This document shows positions 8,254 through 16,418 of a DNA stretch of 64,000 nucleotides, one piece after another. Origin of the DNA: LSCE01 sp050485425 (GTDB lineage Bacteria; Pseudomonadota; Gammaproteobacteria; Nitrococcales; Aquisalimonadaceae). The notes beneath the pieces are model-generated. The model worked only from the letters and a program-made list of their open reading frames with translations. It made no database searches and was not told the DNA's origin. Both the position numbers and the translations under genes were made by a program. Every line of letters starts with the position of its first letter. The stretch's first letter is position 1. The stretch is from contig JBJHBJ010000001.1 of the NCBI GenBank assembly GCA_050485425.1, positions 1 to 64,000 of the forward strand, in the 5' to 3' direction.

Positions 8254-8616
8254 ATGGGCACCAACGACGAGTTCTCCGGAATCAGCGCGGTGACGGTCTT
8301 CACCAGCGACATGGGGCGTGCCGTGAGCTTCTACGAAACCCTGGGGTTTGCCATGCGCTATGGCGGGCCGGAGGCGACGTTTACCAGTTTCCACGTGGGG
8401 TCGGGTTTTCTGAACCTGATGGAAGGCACCGTGCCGCGGCACCTGTGGGGGCGCATCATCATCCACGTGGCCGACGTGGATGCCGTGTATCGCCGGGCGA
8501 CGGAGGCAGGCCTGGCGCCGGAGAATGCACCGCGCGACGCGCCCTGGGGCGAGCGCTTTTTTCATATCCGCGATCCGGATGGCAATGAACTGAGCTTCGC
8601 CAGGCCGCTGGAGTGA
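8254..8616 (+). CDS. VOC-superfamily (glyoxalase/bleomycin-resistance) protein
   Basis: About 120 residues forming one vicinal-oxygen-chelate unit. It begins ISAVTVFTSDMGRAVSFYETLGF and ends FFHIRDPDGNELSFARPLE, with the metal/acid residue in the terminal ELSFA. Members include glyoxalase I, extradiol dioxygenases and antibiotic-binding proteins; a single short unit like this is usually annotated only to superfamily. I took the ATG at 8254. A GTG at 8224 in the same frame would add ten residues with no family support. No operon partner is evident. Confidence 0.8.
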   Translation: MGTNDEFSGISAVTVFTSDMGRAVSFYETLGFAMRYGGPEATFTSFHVGSGFLNLMEGTVPRHLWGRIIIHVADVDAVYRRATEAGLAPENAPRDAPWGERFFHIRDPDGNELSFARPLE

Positions 8617-8707
8617 GCGGTAGCCGGGCAGTTCTCCGGCCATCGGTCTGGTCGGGCTGTCGGGGGAGGGCGCGTCAGGAGTGTGTCCCGGGCTGATTTG
8701 CCCGGGG

Positions 8708-9043
8708 CTATCGTTCCGGACGCGCGCGGAGGTTGCCGCTGTCGCGGCCGGTCATTTCGACGCTGCCTGCGGAGACGGTGGCCGGGGCAGGCTGCTCGAC
8801 GTCTTCAGGCGTGAGCTGGTCCACGTCGAATGCGGGTGGCGGACCTTGCGGTCGCCATTCCATGACCCGGTCGATGATGGGCGGCTGGGCCCCGGTGAAC
8901 AGGCCGCTGGACGATGCGTTCAGATGCACCGTGCTCAGCGCCAGCAGCATCAGCGCCGCGGTGGCCGCGAGCAGCCCGGATGCGACGAACAGTGCGTCGT
9001 TGCCGGTGTCGTCGAAGTCGTGCAGGTGGCAGGCCTGTGCCAT
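8708..9043 (-). CDS. Small single-helix membrane protein
   Basis: A 111-residue protein. The ATG at 9043 (MAQACHLHDF) is preferred over an upstream in-frame GTG that adds a basic, non-conserved leader. One hydrophobic helix (about residues 15-36, ALFVASGLLAATAALMLLAL) is followed by a proline-rich, acidic and probably periplasmic tail (QGPPPAFDVDQLTPEDVEQP). No known domain is recognised. It ends 46 bases before the VOC gene's 3' neighbourhood and is transcribed towards it. Confidence 0.55.
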   Translation of the reverse strand: MAQACHLHDFDDTGNDALFVASGLLAATAALMLLALSTVHLNASSSGLFTGAQPPIIDRVMEWRPQGPPPAFDVDQLTPEDVEQPAPATVSAGSVEMTGRDSGNLRARPER

Positions 9044-9159
9044 CGTCGTACCGCTCCGTCCGGGAGCCCGGCCGATGTTACCGTGGCCAGGCTGTTTCTG
9101 ATTCCGACAGTGTAACGGGATAAGCACTGGCGTCCAATGGCGGATCGTTGCTTCCGGCG

Positions 9160-9921
9160 TCACTCACCGGCGAGATAGCTGGCCATGATCTGGTCATAGA
9201 GCCCGTTTTCCCGAATGGTGGCAAGGCCGCGGTTGAAGTCGTCGCGGATCCGTTCGCTGTCGTCGATCACGCGTGAGACACCGATATGGATGTTGTGCAC
9301 CTTCAAGGGAGGTTCCAGCACGCGGAGTTCCGAGCGGTCGCGGCCGGCCCGCTGGGCCGCATGCATGATGGCGTCCACCGTGCCCGCGATCATGTCCAGC
9401 CGATCGGCGAACAGCATGGGGATCTGCGTGGCATGGTCCGTTGCAACATAGACGTTCAGCGTGCCGTCATCGACCGCCCGGTCGAAGTCCGGGCTGTTTG
9501 CAAAGCCACGCCCCACGCCGATCCGGTAGCCGGCGAGTTCCTCGATGGAAGAATAGGCCTCACGTTCGAAATCCTGTCGCACCACCAGCCCGACTTCGAC
9601 TTCGTAGACCGGGCTGCTGTAACGATAGAGTTCCTCGCGCTCCTCGCTATGGAACAGCCCCATGAGCACGTCGCGGTGCCCGTGGGCAACCTCGTGCAGC
9701 GCGCGTGCCCAGGGCGCGAAACGCACTTCAGGCTCATAGCCGGCAGCCTCGAAGGCCGCCTTGGTGAGTTGGGTCAGGAACCCCTTGCCGGGCAATTCCT
9801 GATCGGCGAAGGGCGGCCAGGGTTCGATGACGATGCTGATCCGGTTGTCCGCATTGGCCTGGGACAGCCACAGTACCGCGGATGCAGCCAGTGCCAGCAA
9901 GATCGTTCTGCCAGGACGCAT
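9160..9921 (-). CDS. Periplasmic solute-binding protein, family 3-like
   Basis: A 253-residue protein with a signal peptide (PGRTILLALAASAVLWLSQA, cleavage near residue 24), then a type-3 bacterial substrate-binding fold. Visible parts are IVIEPWPPFADQELPGKGFL, the FAPWARALHEVAHG segment, and an IGVGRGFANSPDFDRAV lobe-2 entry. There is no permease or ATPase gene beside it, so it may be an orphan binding or sensing protein of the kind often found in halophilic proteobacteria. GGAGAG before the ATG at 9921 decides the start against an earlier in-frame codon. It is divergent from the PadR regulator with a 138-base gap. Confidence 0.8.
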   Translation of the reverse strand: MRPGRTILLALAASAVLWLSQANADNRISIVIEPWPPFADQELPGKGFLTQLTKAAFEAAGYEPEVRFAPWARALHEVAHGHRDVLMGLFHSEEREELYRYSSPVYEVEVGLVVRQDFEREAYSSIEELAGYRIGVGRGFANSPDFDRAVDDGTLNVYVATDHATQIPMLFADRLDMIAGTVDAIMHAAQRAGRDRSELRVLEPPLKVHNIHIGVSRVIDDSERIRDDFNRGLATIRENGLYDQIMASYLAGE

Positions 9922-10023
9922 GGTTTTGTCTCTCCTGCAGATTCGCGTGCCCACCTGTTCCCATGGTAAGCCAATTCCGGTCGCGATTGGGCCTCTCCGG
10001 ATGGATAGGTGGCATGATGCGAA

Positions 10024-10050
10024 TTGACGCATCGATCATCGAGGTATACT
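10024..10050 (+). promoter_or_regulatory. Probable promoter of the PadR regulator gene
   Basis: A TTGACG (10024-10029) and TATACT (10045-10050) are separated by 15 bases. The -10 ends nine bases before the ATG at 10060, so the message would be almost leaderless. No Shine-Dalgarno is seen. The spacer is filled by operator copy 1. Confidence 0.5.
10029..10047 (+). promoter_or_regulatory. Operator copy 1 (PadR autoregulation)
   Basis: GCATCGATCATCGAGGTAT occupies the -35/-10 spacer of the padR-like promoter. It is 18/19 identical to the reverse complement of copy 2 at 10501-10519. The core is two ATCGAT palindromes around one central base. Binding here would block RNA polymerase directly. Confidence 0.6.
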
Positions 10051-10059
10051 GTGCTCCCC

Positions 10060-10485
10060 ATGAAAACGGTTTCCGGACAGGGCAGGGCGGGCGGCCGGCG
10101 GGTGCCCGATTACAGTGATCCCGCGTACTGGCGCGGCACCATCAAGATGTCGTTGTCCAAGTTCTTCGTGCTCAGCGTGCTTCATCGCAAGCCCATGCAC
10201 GGGTATGAAGTGGTGCAGGCGGTGGAGAAATCCACGAATGGCTGCTGCAGCCCTTCCGAGGGGACGGTCTACCCCATGCTCAACGAGTTCGAGGCCGGCG
10301 GCTACCTTACATCGAAGGTTTCGGTTGTTCACGGACGGGAGCGCAAGGTGTATTCGGTGACCGGGAAAGGGCGGCACGCATTCCAGGTGGCGGTGGATGC
10401 ATGGCTGGAGGCCACGAGCTGCATCATTGCCAGCAAGGTGGCCAGCGACAGTGCGATGCGAGCGGGCAATGACGACCATGAATGA
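10060..10485 (+). CDS. PadR-family regulator with a Cys-Cys pair
   Basis: A 141-residue winged-helix protein of the PadR N-terminal type. It shows FFVLSVLHRKPMHGYEVVQAVE, the recognition-helix region SEGTVYPMLNEFEAGGYL and the wing RKVYSVTGKGR. Cys62-Cys63 sit just before the recognition element (NGCCSPSEG), a place where many PadR proteins carry an aromatic residue. A third Cys121 is in the C-terminal helix. Three such thiols could bind As(III) or react with electrophiles. It lies directly upstream of an MFS exporter and ArsH. Identical operators in its own promoter and before the exporter imply that it represses both. Ligand sensing is inference; the family assignment is firm. Confidence 0.85.
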   Translation: MKTVSGQGRAGGRRVPDYSDPAYWRGTIKMSLSKFFVLSVLHRKPMHGYEVVQAVEKSTNGCCSPSEGTVYPMLNEFEAGGYLTSKVSVVHGRERKVYSVTGKGRHAFQVAVDAWLEATSCIIASKVASDSAMRAGNDDHE

Positions 10486-10500
10486 ATTTTTTTGCACTTT

Positions 10501-10519
10501 ATACATCGATGATCGATGC
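10501..10519 (-). promoter_or_regulatory. Operator copy 2, upstream of MFS-arsH
   Basis: On the minus strand this reads GCATCGATCATCGATGTAT, differing from copy 1 at one base. It contains a 15-base palindrome (CATCGATGATCGATG at 10504-10518). It lies between the stop of the regulator and the exporter starts, beside a TTGCAC at 10492-10497 that could be a -35. Confidence 0.6.
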
Positions 10520-10578
10520 ATTGATCTTGGATGTATATGCCATTCCGCATCGGTCCCGACCGGGGGCGCCGGCTAACC

Positions 10579-11739
10579 ATGCCTTCGTCCACCCGTGTGG
10601 TGCTTTCGCTCGGTGTCTCCCAGACGCTGGCCTGGGGGTCCACCTACTACCTGCCGGCCATCCTGGCCGGGCCCATGGCGCGGGATCTGGGTATCACCAC
10701 CGGCAACGTGTTCGCCGCGTTTTCACTGGCGCTGATAGTCACCGCGGTGCTCGGACCCGCTGCCGGCCGTAGAATCGACCAGTACGGCGGGCGCGACGTG
10801 CTCGTGTTTTCCAACCTGATCTTCGCTGCCGGCCTGATCATGCTGGGGCTGGCGACCGGCCCGGCCATGCTCTGGCTGGGCTGGCTGGTGATCGGCGTGG
10901 GCATGGCCATGGGGCTGTACGAATCCGCCTTCTCGACGCTGACCGGCATCTATGGCCGGGATGCCCGGGGCGCCATTACCGGTATCACGTTGATTGCCGG
11001 ATTCGCCAGCACGGTGGCCTGGCCGGTGACCGGCTGGCTGGATGCGGAGCTGGGCTGGCGCGGTGCCTGCCTGTTCTGGGCGGCCGTGCACCTGTTCATC
11101 GGCCTGCCGCTGAACCGCTGGATGATTCCCAGGCGTACCCAGCCATCACCTGCGCCGACGGCGCGCCGCCATGCCGACGGTGTCCCGACGCCGGTGCTGA
11201 CCATGGTCCTGCTGGCCTTTGTCTTCGCCGTCACCTGGTTCATCAGTACGGCCATGGCGGCACACCTGCCACGGTTGCTGCAGGAATCGGGGCTGACGCC
11301 GGCCGCCGCCATTGCCGCCGCCGCGCTGGTCGGACCGGCCCAGGTGGCCGGGCGCCTGCTGGAATTCGCCCTTTTGCAGCGGATGCACCCGTTCTTCTCC
11401 GCGCGCATGGCGGCCGTGGCGCATCCCTTGGGCGCCCTGGGGCTCCTTGTCGCCGGCGCGCCCGCTGCAACCCCCTTCGTACTGTTGCATGGGGCCGGTA
11501 ACGGCATCCTGACCATCGCCAAGGGGACGCTGCCACTGGTGGTGTTCGGCCCGCACGGCTATGGGCTGCGGCAGGGCCTGCTGATGGTGCCGGCAAGGTT
11601 CGGCCAGGCCTGTGCGCCATTCCTGTTCGCCCTGCTCATCGACCGCTTCGGCCCTTCAACACTGGTGTTCTCCGCGCTGCTCGGCCTCACGGCCTTCTTC
11701 GCGCTTTCCATTCTCCAACGCTCAACCACAAGGAATTGA
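10579..11739 (+). CDS. MFS transporter, probable exporter of the ArsH locus
   Basis: A 12-helix major facilitator protein of about 386 residues. The start VVLSLGVSQTLAWGSTYYLP is typical of a group often found beside arsH and ArsR-type regulators. The loop 2-3 motif GRRIDQYGGRDVL matches the MFS signature. I chose the ATG at 10579. Two earlier in-frame ATGs (10531, 10537) would add a short polar leader and lie closer to the operator. The gene ends TGA at 11739, three bases before the arsH ATG, so the two form one transcript. The substrate is unknown; an organoarsenical, quinone or xenobiotic would fit the partner enzyme. Confidence 0.8.
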   Translation: MPSSTRVVLSLGVSQTLAWGSTYYLPAILAGPMARDLGITTGNVFAAFSLALIVTAVLGPAAGRRIDQYGGRDVLVFSNLIFAAGLIMLGLATGPAMLWLGWLVIGVGMAMGLYESAFSTLTGIYGRDARGAITGITLIAGFASTVAWPVTGWLDAELGWRGACLFWAAVHLFIGLPLNRWMIPRRTQPSPAPTARRHADGVPTPVLTMVLLAFVFAVTWFISTAMAAHLPRLLQESGLTPAAAIAAAALVGPAQVAGRLLEFALLQRMHPFFSARMAAVAHPLGALGLLVAGAPAATPFVLLHGAGNGILTIAKGTLPLVVFGPHGYGLRQGLLMVPARFGQACAPFLFALLIDRFGPSTLVFSALLGLTAFFALSILQRSTTRN

Positions 11740-11741
11740 TC

Positions 11742-12509
11742 ATGCGACTCCGCGATCTACCCGACCCCGATCACTTTCCGGCGCTGAATGAAACGTTTGC
11801 CTTGCGGCGCCCGGCGGCGGGGCTCTCCGACCCGCTTGGCCATCCGCCGCGGATCCTGTTGCTGTACGGCTCACTCAGACCGCACTCGTACTCCCGGCTC
11901 GCGGTGGAGGAGGCCGCGCGCCTGCTGCGCTACTTCGGTGCCGAGCCGCGGATCTTCGATCCCTCCGACCTGCCGCTGCCGGACCAGGTGACCGGCGACG
12001 ATCACCCGGCGGTCCGGGAACTGCGGGAACTGGCCATGTGGTCGGAAGGGCAGGTCTGGTGCAGCCCGGAGCGGCATGGCCAGATCACCGGCGTCATGAA
12101 GACCCAGATCGACCACCTGCCGCTGAGCATGGGGGGCCTCCGTCCCACCCAGGGCCGCACGCTGGCGGTGATGCAGGTCAGCGGGGGCTCGCAGTCGTTC
12201 AATGCCGTGAATACCCTTCGGTTGCTGGGGCGCTGGATGCGCATGTTCACCATTCCCAACCAGTCCAGCGTGCCGAAGGCGTATCAGGAGTTCGACCAGA
12301 ATGGCCGCATGCGGGCCTCGCCGCTGTACGAGCGCATCGTGGACGTCATGGAGGAACTGGTGCGCTTCACGGTGTTGCTCAGGCCGCATGTCGTCGGGTT
12401 GACCGACCGCTATTCGGAGCGCCGGGAGGCCGCCGGCCCGGGCCGTGACCCCGCCACCGACCTCTCGGCCATTGCCGTGCGCAGGCAGAGCGGGACGGCC
12501 GGCGCGTAG
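11742..12509 (+). CDS. arsH: ArsH, NADPH-dependent FMN oxidoreductase
   Basis: A 255-residue flavodoxin-like protein. The signature ILLLYGSLRPHSYSRLAVEE (FMN phosphate loop) and CSPERHGQITGVMKTQIDHL are characteristic of ArsH. Known members oxidise trivalent methyl- or aryl-arsenicals to the less toxic pentavalent forms and also reduce quinones, azo dyes or peroxide. AAGGA precedes the ATG at 11742. An in-frame TTG two codons earlier is less likely. No arsC, arsB/acr3 or arsR is in the window. The only partners are the MFS exporter, which ends three bases before, and the Cys-Cys PadR regulator. Confidence 0.9.
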   Translation: MRLRDLPDPDHFPALNETFALRRPAAGLSDPLGHPPRILLLYGSLRPHSYSRLAVEEAARLLRYFGAEPRIFDPSDLPLPDQVTGDDHPAVRELRELAMWSEGQVWCSPERHGQITGVMKTQIDHLPLSMGGLRPTQGRTLAVMQVSGGSQSFNAVNTLRLLGRWMRMFTIPNQSSVPKAYQEFDQNGRMRASPLYERIVDVMEELVRFTVLLRPHVVGLTDRYSERREAAGPGRDPATDLSAIAVRRQSGTAGA

Positions 12510-12576
12510 CGTCCGGGGAGCGGGCAGCCGGGTGGTGTTGCCCCCTGCCAGGGTGGAAATAACGCTGTACTCGACT

Positions 12577-12596
12577 ATATTGCGGTGCAACAATAT
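12577..12596. promoter_or_regulatory. TGC palindrome upstream of the DUF3141 gene
   Basis: ATATTG (12577-12582) is mirrored by CAATAT (12591-12596), and inside them TTGC-GGT-GCAA (12580-12590) is itself palindromic. The TGC/GCA half-sites recall PhaR-type sites of PHA granule genes. The downstream gene is PHA-synthase-like. Function is inferred. Confidence 0.35.
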
Positions 12597-12649
12597 CCTG
12601 TTACGATTTTGAGCACTGTTACCATTCACCCGGATGTACGGAGTTCGCC

Positions 12650-14824
12650 ATGACGCCGCCTTTTCTGGCTGCTGCCCAGCCCCTGTTCGATCCTTTCGGT
12701 TTCGCTCGCGCCGCCGAGGAATACTGGCGCGACGCGATGGAGCGCGGTGTGCTCTACATGGACGTCATGCGGGAGCGGGGCAACCAGTACCTGGAGCACA
12801 TGGAGAAAACCAAGCCGAATGTGCTGGGTTTCGAGTCCGAGGTACTGATGGACGGGCGGGAACTGCCCCACCCGGTCAACTACGAGCTGCTGTGGATCAA
12901 GCCGCCCGAGGGCGTCACCATCGACCCGCGCAAGCGGCCGTTCGTGGTGGTCGACCCGCGTGCCGGCCACGGGCCGGGGATCGGCGGTTTCAAGCCCGAC
13001 AGCGAAGTCGGCGTGGCCTTGCGCGCGGGGCATCCCTGCTACTTCATCGGTTTTCTGCCGTTTCCCGAGCCGGGCCAGACCGTGGAAGACGTGATCGATG
13101 CAGAGATCGCCTTCCTCGGGCATGTCATCGAGCGCCACCCGGATGTCTCGGAAAAGCCCATGGTGGTGGGCAACTGCCAGGCCGGCTGGCAGATCATGAT
13201 GGCGGCCGCCCTCGAGCCCGATTGCTTCGGGCCCATCCTGATCGCCGGCTCGCCGTTGTCCTACTGGGCCGGGGAGCGCGGCAAGAACCCGATGCGCTAC
13301 ACCGGCGGCATGAGCGGCGGCAGCTGGGTGACCTCGCTGATGAGTGACCTCGGCAACGGCATGTTCGACGGCGCCTGGCTGGTGCAGAACTTCGAGCGGT
13401 TGAATCCGGCGAACACCCTGTGGAACAAGCAGTACCAGCTCTACGCGAATGTGGACAAGGAATCCTCGCGTTACCTGGAGTTCGAACGCTGGTGGGGAGG
13501 CCACGTGCTGCTGGGGGCGGACGAAATCCAGTACATCGTCGACAACCTGTTCGTCGGCAACCGCCTGTCCACGGCGCAGCTGGTCACCCGGGACGGTCGC
13601 CGCATCGACCTGCGTAACCTGCGCTCCCCGGTGGTGGTGTTCTGCTCCCAGGGAGACAACATCACACCGCCGCCGCAGGCCCTGGGCTGGATCCGCGACC
13701 TCTATGAAGGCGTGGACGACATCACCGCCAACGACCAGACCATCGTCTACTGCGTTCACGACAGCAGCGGCCACCTGGGTATCTTCGTGTCCGGCAGCGT
13801 CTCGCGGAAGGAGCACACCGAGTTCACCGCGAACATGGACTACATCGACGTGCTGCCTCCCGGCCTGTACGAGACCACCGTGCGCTCCGCCTCCGAACTG
13901 GAGAAGGGTGCTCGTCCCGAGCGTGATTACCTGCTGGAATTCACGCCGCGCACCATCGAGGAACTGGATGAATACGTCCAGCACCGGCCCGAGGACGACA
14001 CCCGTTTCGCCACTGTCGCGCGGATCTCCGAGATCAACCTGGGGCTGTACCGCCTGTTCCTGCAACCCTGGGTACGGGCCGCGGTTACACCGGAGATCGC
14101 CGAGTGGGTCCGGCAGCTGCACCCTCTGCGGGTTGGCTACCGGGTGTTCTCCGATCGTGGCCCGCTGATGCGGAATATTCCTGCGCTGGCGGAACAAGTG
14201 CGCGCCGACCGTCATCCGGTTTCGGAGGACAACGTCTTCCTGAAGCTGGAAAAGACCATGTCGAAGCAGATTGCACGCAGCCTGGACAGTTTTCGGAGCC
14301 AGCGCGATGCAGTCACGGAAAACCTGTTCCTCGCCCTGTACGGCCAACCCCTGCTGCAGGCACTGGTAGGGCTGTACGGCGACGCCCACGTCCAGCGCCG
14401 CAGGCCCGGAGCCGAACCGGAGCACCGCCGGTTCCTGCAGCGGCGTGCCGAGGAGTTGCGGGCAAAGATCTCCGATGGTGGAAGTCACGAAGCGGTGATG
14501 CGGGCCGTGATCTACGTGCTGGGCGGGGCGCCCGGTACCGACGAGCGCAACTTCAAGCGCTTGCGGGCCTCCAGGGCCGAGCTGGAGCCCGAAGCCCAAC
14601 TGGATGCGTTCAAGCGCCTGGTGCGCGAACAGTTCTTCATCCTGCGGCTGGACCGCGAGGCGGCACTCGAGGCCATCCCGCAACTGCTGGCCGGTCAGAG
14701 CAAGAAGCAGATCGAACAGCACCTGGAGCATCTGGAGCACGTTCTCGCGGCCAGCGGAGACCTCTCCGAGCACGCGTCGGAGCGATACGAGAGAGTGAAG
14801 GCGCTGTTCGCCCGGGCGGCGTAA
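12650..14824 (+). CDS. DUF3141 protein, PHA-synthase-like alpha/beta hydrolase
   Basis: A 724-residue protein. The first ~400 residues form an alpha/beta-hydrolase resembling class III PHA synthases. The nucleophile elbow is VGNCQAGWQ with Cys176 in place of Ser, followed by the SPLSYWAGERG region, the acid FCSQGDNITPP and the His in VHDSSGHLG. The last ~300 residues are helical, with a long charged tail resembling the TerB-like extension of DUF3141 proteins. DUF3141 members are usually near acetate kinase or phosphotransacetylase and are thought to act on short-chain hydroxyacyl-CoA or polyester. Neither those genes nor phaE/phaA/phaB are here. It stands alone between arsH and thpR. The fold is clear; the reaction is unproven. 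Confidence 0.85.
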   Translation: MTPPFLAAAQPLFDPFGFARAAEEYWRDAMERGVLYMDVMRERGNQYLEHMEKTKPNVLGFESEVLMDGRELPHPVNYELLWIKPPEGVTIDPRKRPFVVVDPRAGHGPGIGGFKPDSEVGVALRAGHPCYFIGFLPFPEPGQTVEDVIDAEIAFLGHVIERHPDVSEKPMVVGNCQAGWQIMMAAALEPDCFGPILIAGSPLSYWAGERGKNPMRYTGGMSGGSWVTSLMSDLGNGMFDGAWLVQNFERLNPANTLWNKQYQLYANVDKESSRYLEFERWWGGHVLLGADEIQYIVDNLFVGNRLSTAQLVTRDGRRIDLRNLRSPVVVFCSQGDNITPPPQALGWIRDLYEGVDDITANDQTIVYCVHDSSGHLGIFVSGSVSRKEHTEFTANMDYIDVLPPGLYETTVRSASELEKGARPERDYLLEFTPRTIEELDEYVQHRPEDDTRFATVARISEINLGLYRLFLQPWVRAAVTPEIAEWVRQLHPLRVGYRVFSDRGPLMRNIPALAEQVRADRHPVSEDNVFLKLEKTMSKQIARSLDSFRSQRDAVTENLFLALYGQPLLQALVGLYGDAHVQRRRPGAEPEHRRFLQRRAEELRAKISDGGSHEAVMRAVIYVLGGAPGTDERNFKRLRASRAELEPEAQLDAFKRLVREQFFILRLDREAALEAIPQLLAGQSKKQIEQHLEHLEHVLAASGDLSEHASERYERVKALFARAA

Positions 14825-14826
14825 GC

Positions 14827-15351
14827 TCAGCCCAGCGGCCAGCTCCGCAACGGCGTGTAGCGCACGCCGTCGGCGCCTGAGCGGGACACGAACAGGTGGA
14901 ACTGCCTGAATTGCAGCGGCGGCCCGCGGACGTCGCCGTTCTCCACGGGCCGGGCCTTGCGGGAGAGGGTCATATGCGGGCGGTACGGGCGCCGCTCCAC
15001 CTGCAGGCCCGCCCGCTCCAGGCCGGTCTGGAGCTGATACTGGAGCGTCAGCAGCGTTGCCGGCGGTTCGGAGGGGCACAGCACCTGGATCCGCGGCCGG
15101 TGCCAGTACTCAAGCCGATCCAGTGTCAGCGTTATCGTCTCCCCACGGGTTTCGCCGGCAACGCCCTCCACGACGGCCTGCTGCCGGGCGTCGCACAGCC
15201 CGAGGAAAACCAGCGTCAGGTGCAGATTCGCTATCGGCACAGGCTTTCCGGTCAGTCCCTGTCCCTCCGCCAGCCTGTACAGTTCGCCGGCCGCCTCTGC
15301 CGGCGGCTGCAATGCCAGGAATAGTCGCTGTTGCTGTTGCTGTTCGTCCAT
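14827..15351 (-). CDS. thpR: RNA 2',3'-cyclic phosphodiesterase ThpR (2H family)
   Basis: A 174-residue 2H phosphoesterase. The two HxTx motifs are present as NLHLTLVFLG (His44, Thr46) and RPHMTLSRK (His126, Thr128). The enzyme opens 2',3'-cyclic phosphates on RNA and can ligate 2'-5' ends in vitro, hence the older name LigT. The ATG at 15351 (MDEQQQQQRLFLALQ) is chosen over a TTG five codons upstream. A run of five glutamines opens the protein. It is convergent with the DUF3141 gene (two bases between stops) and divergent from the ROK kinase. Confidence 0.9.
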   Translation of the reverse strand: MDEQQQQQRLFLALQPPAEAAGELYRLAEGQGLTGKPVPIANLHLTLVFLGLCDARQQAVVEGVAGETRGETITLTLDRLEYWHRPRIQVLCPSEPPATLLTLQYQLQTGLERAGLQVERRPYRPHMTLSRKARPVENGDVRGPPLQFRQFHLFVSRSGADGVRYTPLRSWPLG

Positions 15352-15446
15352 CGGGGTGCTTGCCAAATGCCGGGGATTGTCCTGACTTGCCTTGCCAGAA
15401 ACGCGATGCGACGCTCAGAACGTCCGGTTACTTACGGGACACTAGA

Positions 15447-16358
15447 ATGACAGCTTACCGGATCGGTATCGATGTAGGCGGCACGAAGACGGAAGGCATC
15501 CTGCTGCGGGATGACAGCCGGCAGTGTTTTCGGGAACGCGTTGCGACTCCCCGGGATGACTACGACGGTACGCTGGCGACCATCGCCGGCCTGGTGGAGC
15601 GCGCCGAGCGCGTGGCCGGGGTGGCCGGTGTCCCCGTCGGGGTGGGTATCCCGGGCAGCCTGTCCCGCGTCACCGGTCTGGTCAAGAACGCCAACTCAAC
15701 CTGGCTGAACGGACAGCCGCTGCAGCGGGATCTGTCGAACCTGTTGCAGCGCCCGGTTGCCGTCAGCAACGACGCCAACTGCCTTGCGGTTTCCGAAGCC
15801 GTGGACGGCGCCGGTCAGGGCTGTCACGTGGTGCTGGCGCTGATTCTCGGGACCGGCTGCGGCTCGGGAATCGCGGTCGACGGCCGGCCGCTGGAGGGCC
15901 CCAACGGACTGGGAGGGGAGTGGGGACACAACCCGCTGCCCTGGACTCCGGAAGCCGAGCTGCGTCGGCGGCCCTGTTTCTGCGGCAGGTTCGGCTGCAC
16001 CGAGACGTTCCTGTCCGGGCCCGGCCTGGCGCTGAGCTACGAACTGGCTGGCGGCCGCCGCCGCAGTACCGGCGAGATCGCCCGCCTGGCCGATGAAGGG
16101 GAGTTGCTGGCGACCCGGGTGCTGGCCGGCTATGTGGAGGAACTGGCCCGCGGGCTGGCGGCGGTGATCAATGTGGTGGACCCGGACGTGGTCGTGCTCG
16201 GCGGCGGCATGTCCAACATCCCCCGGCTCTACCAGCACCTGCCGGGCCTGCTGCCGGAGCTGGTGCTGGGCGGGGAATGCGCCACGCCCGTGGTTCAGGC
16301 ACGGCACGGCGACTCCAGCGGCGTGCGCGGCGCCGCCTGGCTGAATCCATTGCACTGA
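15447..16358 (+). CDS. ROK-family sugar kinase (fructokinase/GlcNAc-kinase type)
   Basis: A 303-residue ROK protein. The phosphate loop is RIGIDVGGTKTEGILL, the sugar-binding and catalytic region is NDANCLAVSEA, and the zinc-binding consensus is complete in GGEWGHNPLP...CFCGRFGCTETFLSGPGL. Sequence alone cannot decide among fructose, mannose, glucose and N-acetylglucosamine. The absence of a DNA-binding N-terminus rules out a ROK repressor. The ATG at 15447 gives the normal family start. It is a single gene followed 60 bases later by rluE. Confidence 0.88.
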   Translation: MTAYRIGIDVGGTKTEGILLRDDSRQCFRERVATPRDDYDGTLATIAGLVERAERVAGVAGVPVGVGIPGSLSRVTGLVKNANSTWLNGQPLQRDLSNLLQRPVAVSNDANCLAVSEAVDGAGQGCHVVLALILGTGCGSGIAVDGRPLEGPNGLGGEWGHNPLPWTPEAELRRRPCFCGRFGCTETFLSGPGLALSYELAGGRRRSTGEIARLADEGELLATRVLAGYVEELARGLAAVINVVDPDVVVLGGGMSNIPRLYQHLPGLLPELVLGGECATPVVQARHGDSSGVRGAAWLNPLH

Positions 16359-16418
16359 TTGCCCGAGGAACCATGACAGGGAAGATCATGGGATGGGTTA
16401 GGAGTATCGTTAGCGCCC

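Noticed and set aside
10482..10772. Open frame starting inside the regulator stop codon
   Set aside because: Out of frame with the MFS gene, which has clear transmembrane helices; low-complexity Arg/Pro product.
12626..15079. 817-codon open frame on the minus strand
   Set aside because: It is antisense to the DUF3141 gene and thpR. Composition is His/Gln/Arg-rich without any domain, typical of GC-rich shadow frames.
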